Shown: positions 5,731 through 5,849 of the stretch, piece after piece
Numbering within the stretch: the stretch's first letter is position 1
How the letters are laid out: each line of letters starts with the position of its first letter
Origin: Clostridiales bacterium
GTDB lineage: Bacteria; Bacillota; Clostridia; Oscillospirales; CAG-272
Assembly (NCBI GenBank): GCA_018370615.1
Contig: JAGZAC010000123.1
Span: 1 to 5,849 of the forward strand
Direction: 5' to 3'
Length of the DNA stretch: 5,849 bases
Notes under the pieces: generated by a model
Seen by the model: the letters and a program-made list of their open reading frames with translations, nothing else
What the model was told of the DNA's origin: nothing
Database searches by the model: none
Position numbers and translations under genes: made by a program

Positions 5731-5849
5731 ATGATTTTAATAATTGACAACACACAGAGAAAATTTCGCACAGATATTCGCAATATGTTTCTTTTGAAGA
5801 TTATTCCGTGCCATATAACGGAAACGGGCCAATGTGACGAATATATGCC
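5731..5849 (+). CDS. Start of an unidentified plus-strand gene, possibly receiver-like (3' end outside window)
   Basis: Only 39 codons are visible, beginning MILIIDNTQRKFRTDIRNMF and continuing through IIPCHITETG. The frame is open from 5728 and continues to the window edge. The first residues (MILIIDN, a hydrophobic strand ending in an acidic residue, followed by an amphipathic helix) resemble the first strand and helix of a response-regulator receiver domain. The second acidic residue usual at the strand end is replaced by N7, and the phospho-acceptor aspartate (expected near residue 50) would lie outside the window. An AGGAG site is present at 5713-5717, 13 bases away. It is divergent from the DUF4830 gene across 65 bases. 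The fragment is too short for a firm family call; it could be another small protein, and the start could be imperfect. Confidence 0.5.
   Translation, partial: MILIIDNTQRKFRTDIRNMFLLKIIPCHITETGQCDEYM

Noticed and set aside
5744..5749. TTGACA as a perfect -35 element on the plus strand
   Set aside because: No -10-like hexamer occurs at 16-18 bases downstream (CGCACA at 17), and it lies within the start of the coding frame.
5511..5783. Minus-strand open frame of 90 codons covering the divergent region
   Set aside because: It runs through the promoter and overlaps the DUF4830 start in another frame; its sequence shows no family pattern and no ribosome binding site was seen.

Overview
The window looks like a chromosomal segment of a low-to-mid G+C Gram-positive bacterium of the class Clostridia, most likely of the Oscillospiraceae/Ruminococcaceae type. 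The gene order phoH-ybeY-era-recO-mutS2 and the DUF4830-type membrane protein support this. Placement rests on gene order and remembered family patterns, not on a database search.

Bases 1-5164 hold one tightly packed plus-strand gene run. It starts inside phoH, whose 5' part lies before the window. It continues with ybeY (4-base ATGA overlap), era (again a 4-base ATGA overlap), recO (9-base gap) and mutS2 (36-base gap containing a small hairpin). No promoter or intrinsic terminator is visible inside the run, so it reads as an operon transcribed from upstream. The products share a theme of RNA, ribosome and DNA maintenance: PhoH (RNA-linked ATPase), YbeY (rRNA endonuclease), Era (GTPase for small-subunit assembly), RecO (recombination mediator) and MutS2 (ATPase with KOW and Smr domains, linked in Bacillus to collided-ribosome processing and earlier to recombination control).

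Bases 5168-5665 hold a convergent minus-strand gene for a small single-pass membrane protein with a DUF4830-like extracytoplasmic domain. Its stop codon is only 3 bases from the mutS2 stop, with no convincing terminator between them. It has its own good ribosome binding site and a well-spaced sigma-A-type promoter (TTCATA, 17 bases, TATAAT).

Bases 5666-5730 are a short AT-rich divergent region. On the plus strand a second gene begins at about 5731 and runs off the window; only 39 codons are visible. Its start resembles the first strand of a response-regulator receiver domain, but this is tentative.

Most of the window is conserved housekeeping sequence, and I do not see a new defence, mobile or RNA system. 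The less ordinary parts are the right-hand end (DUF4830 gene, its start-codon inverted repeat, the divergent truncated gene and its ambiguous start) and the recO-mutS2 junction.
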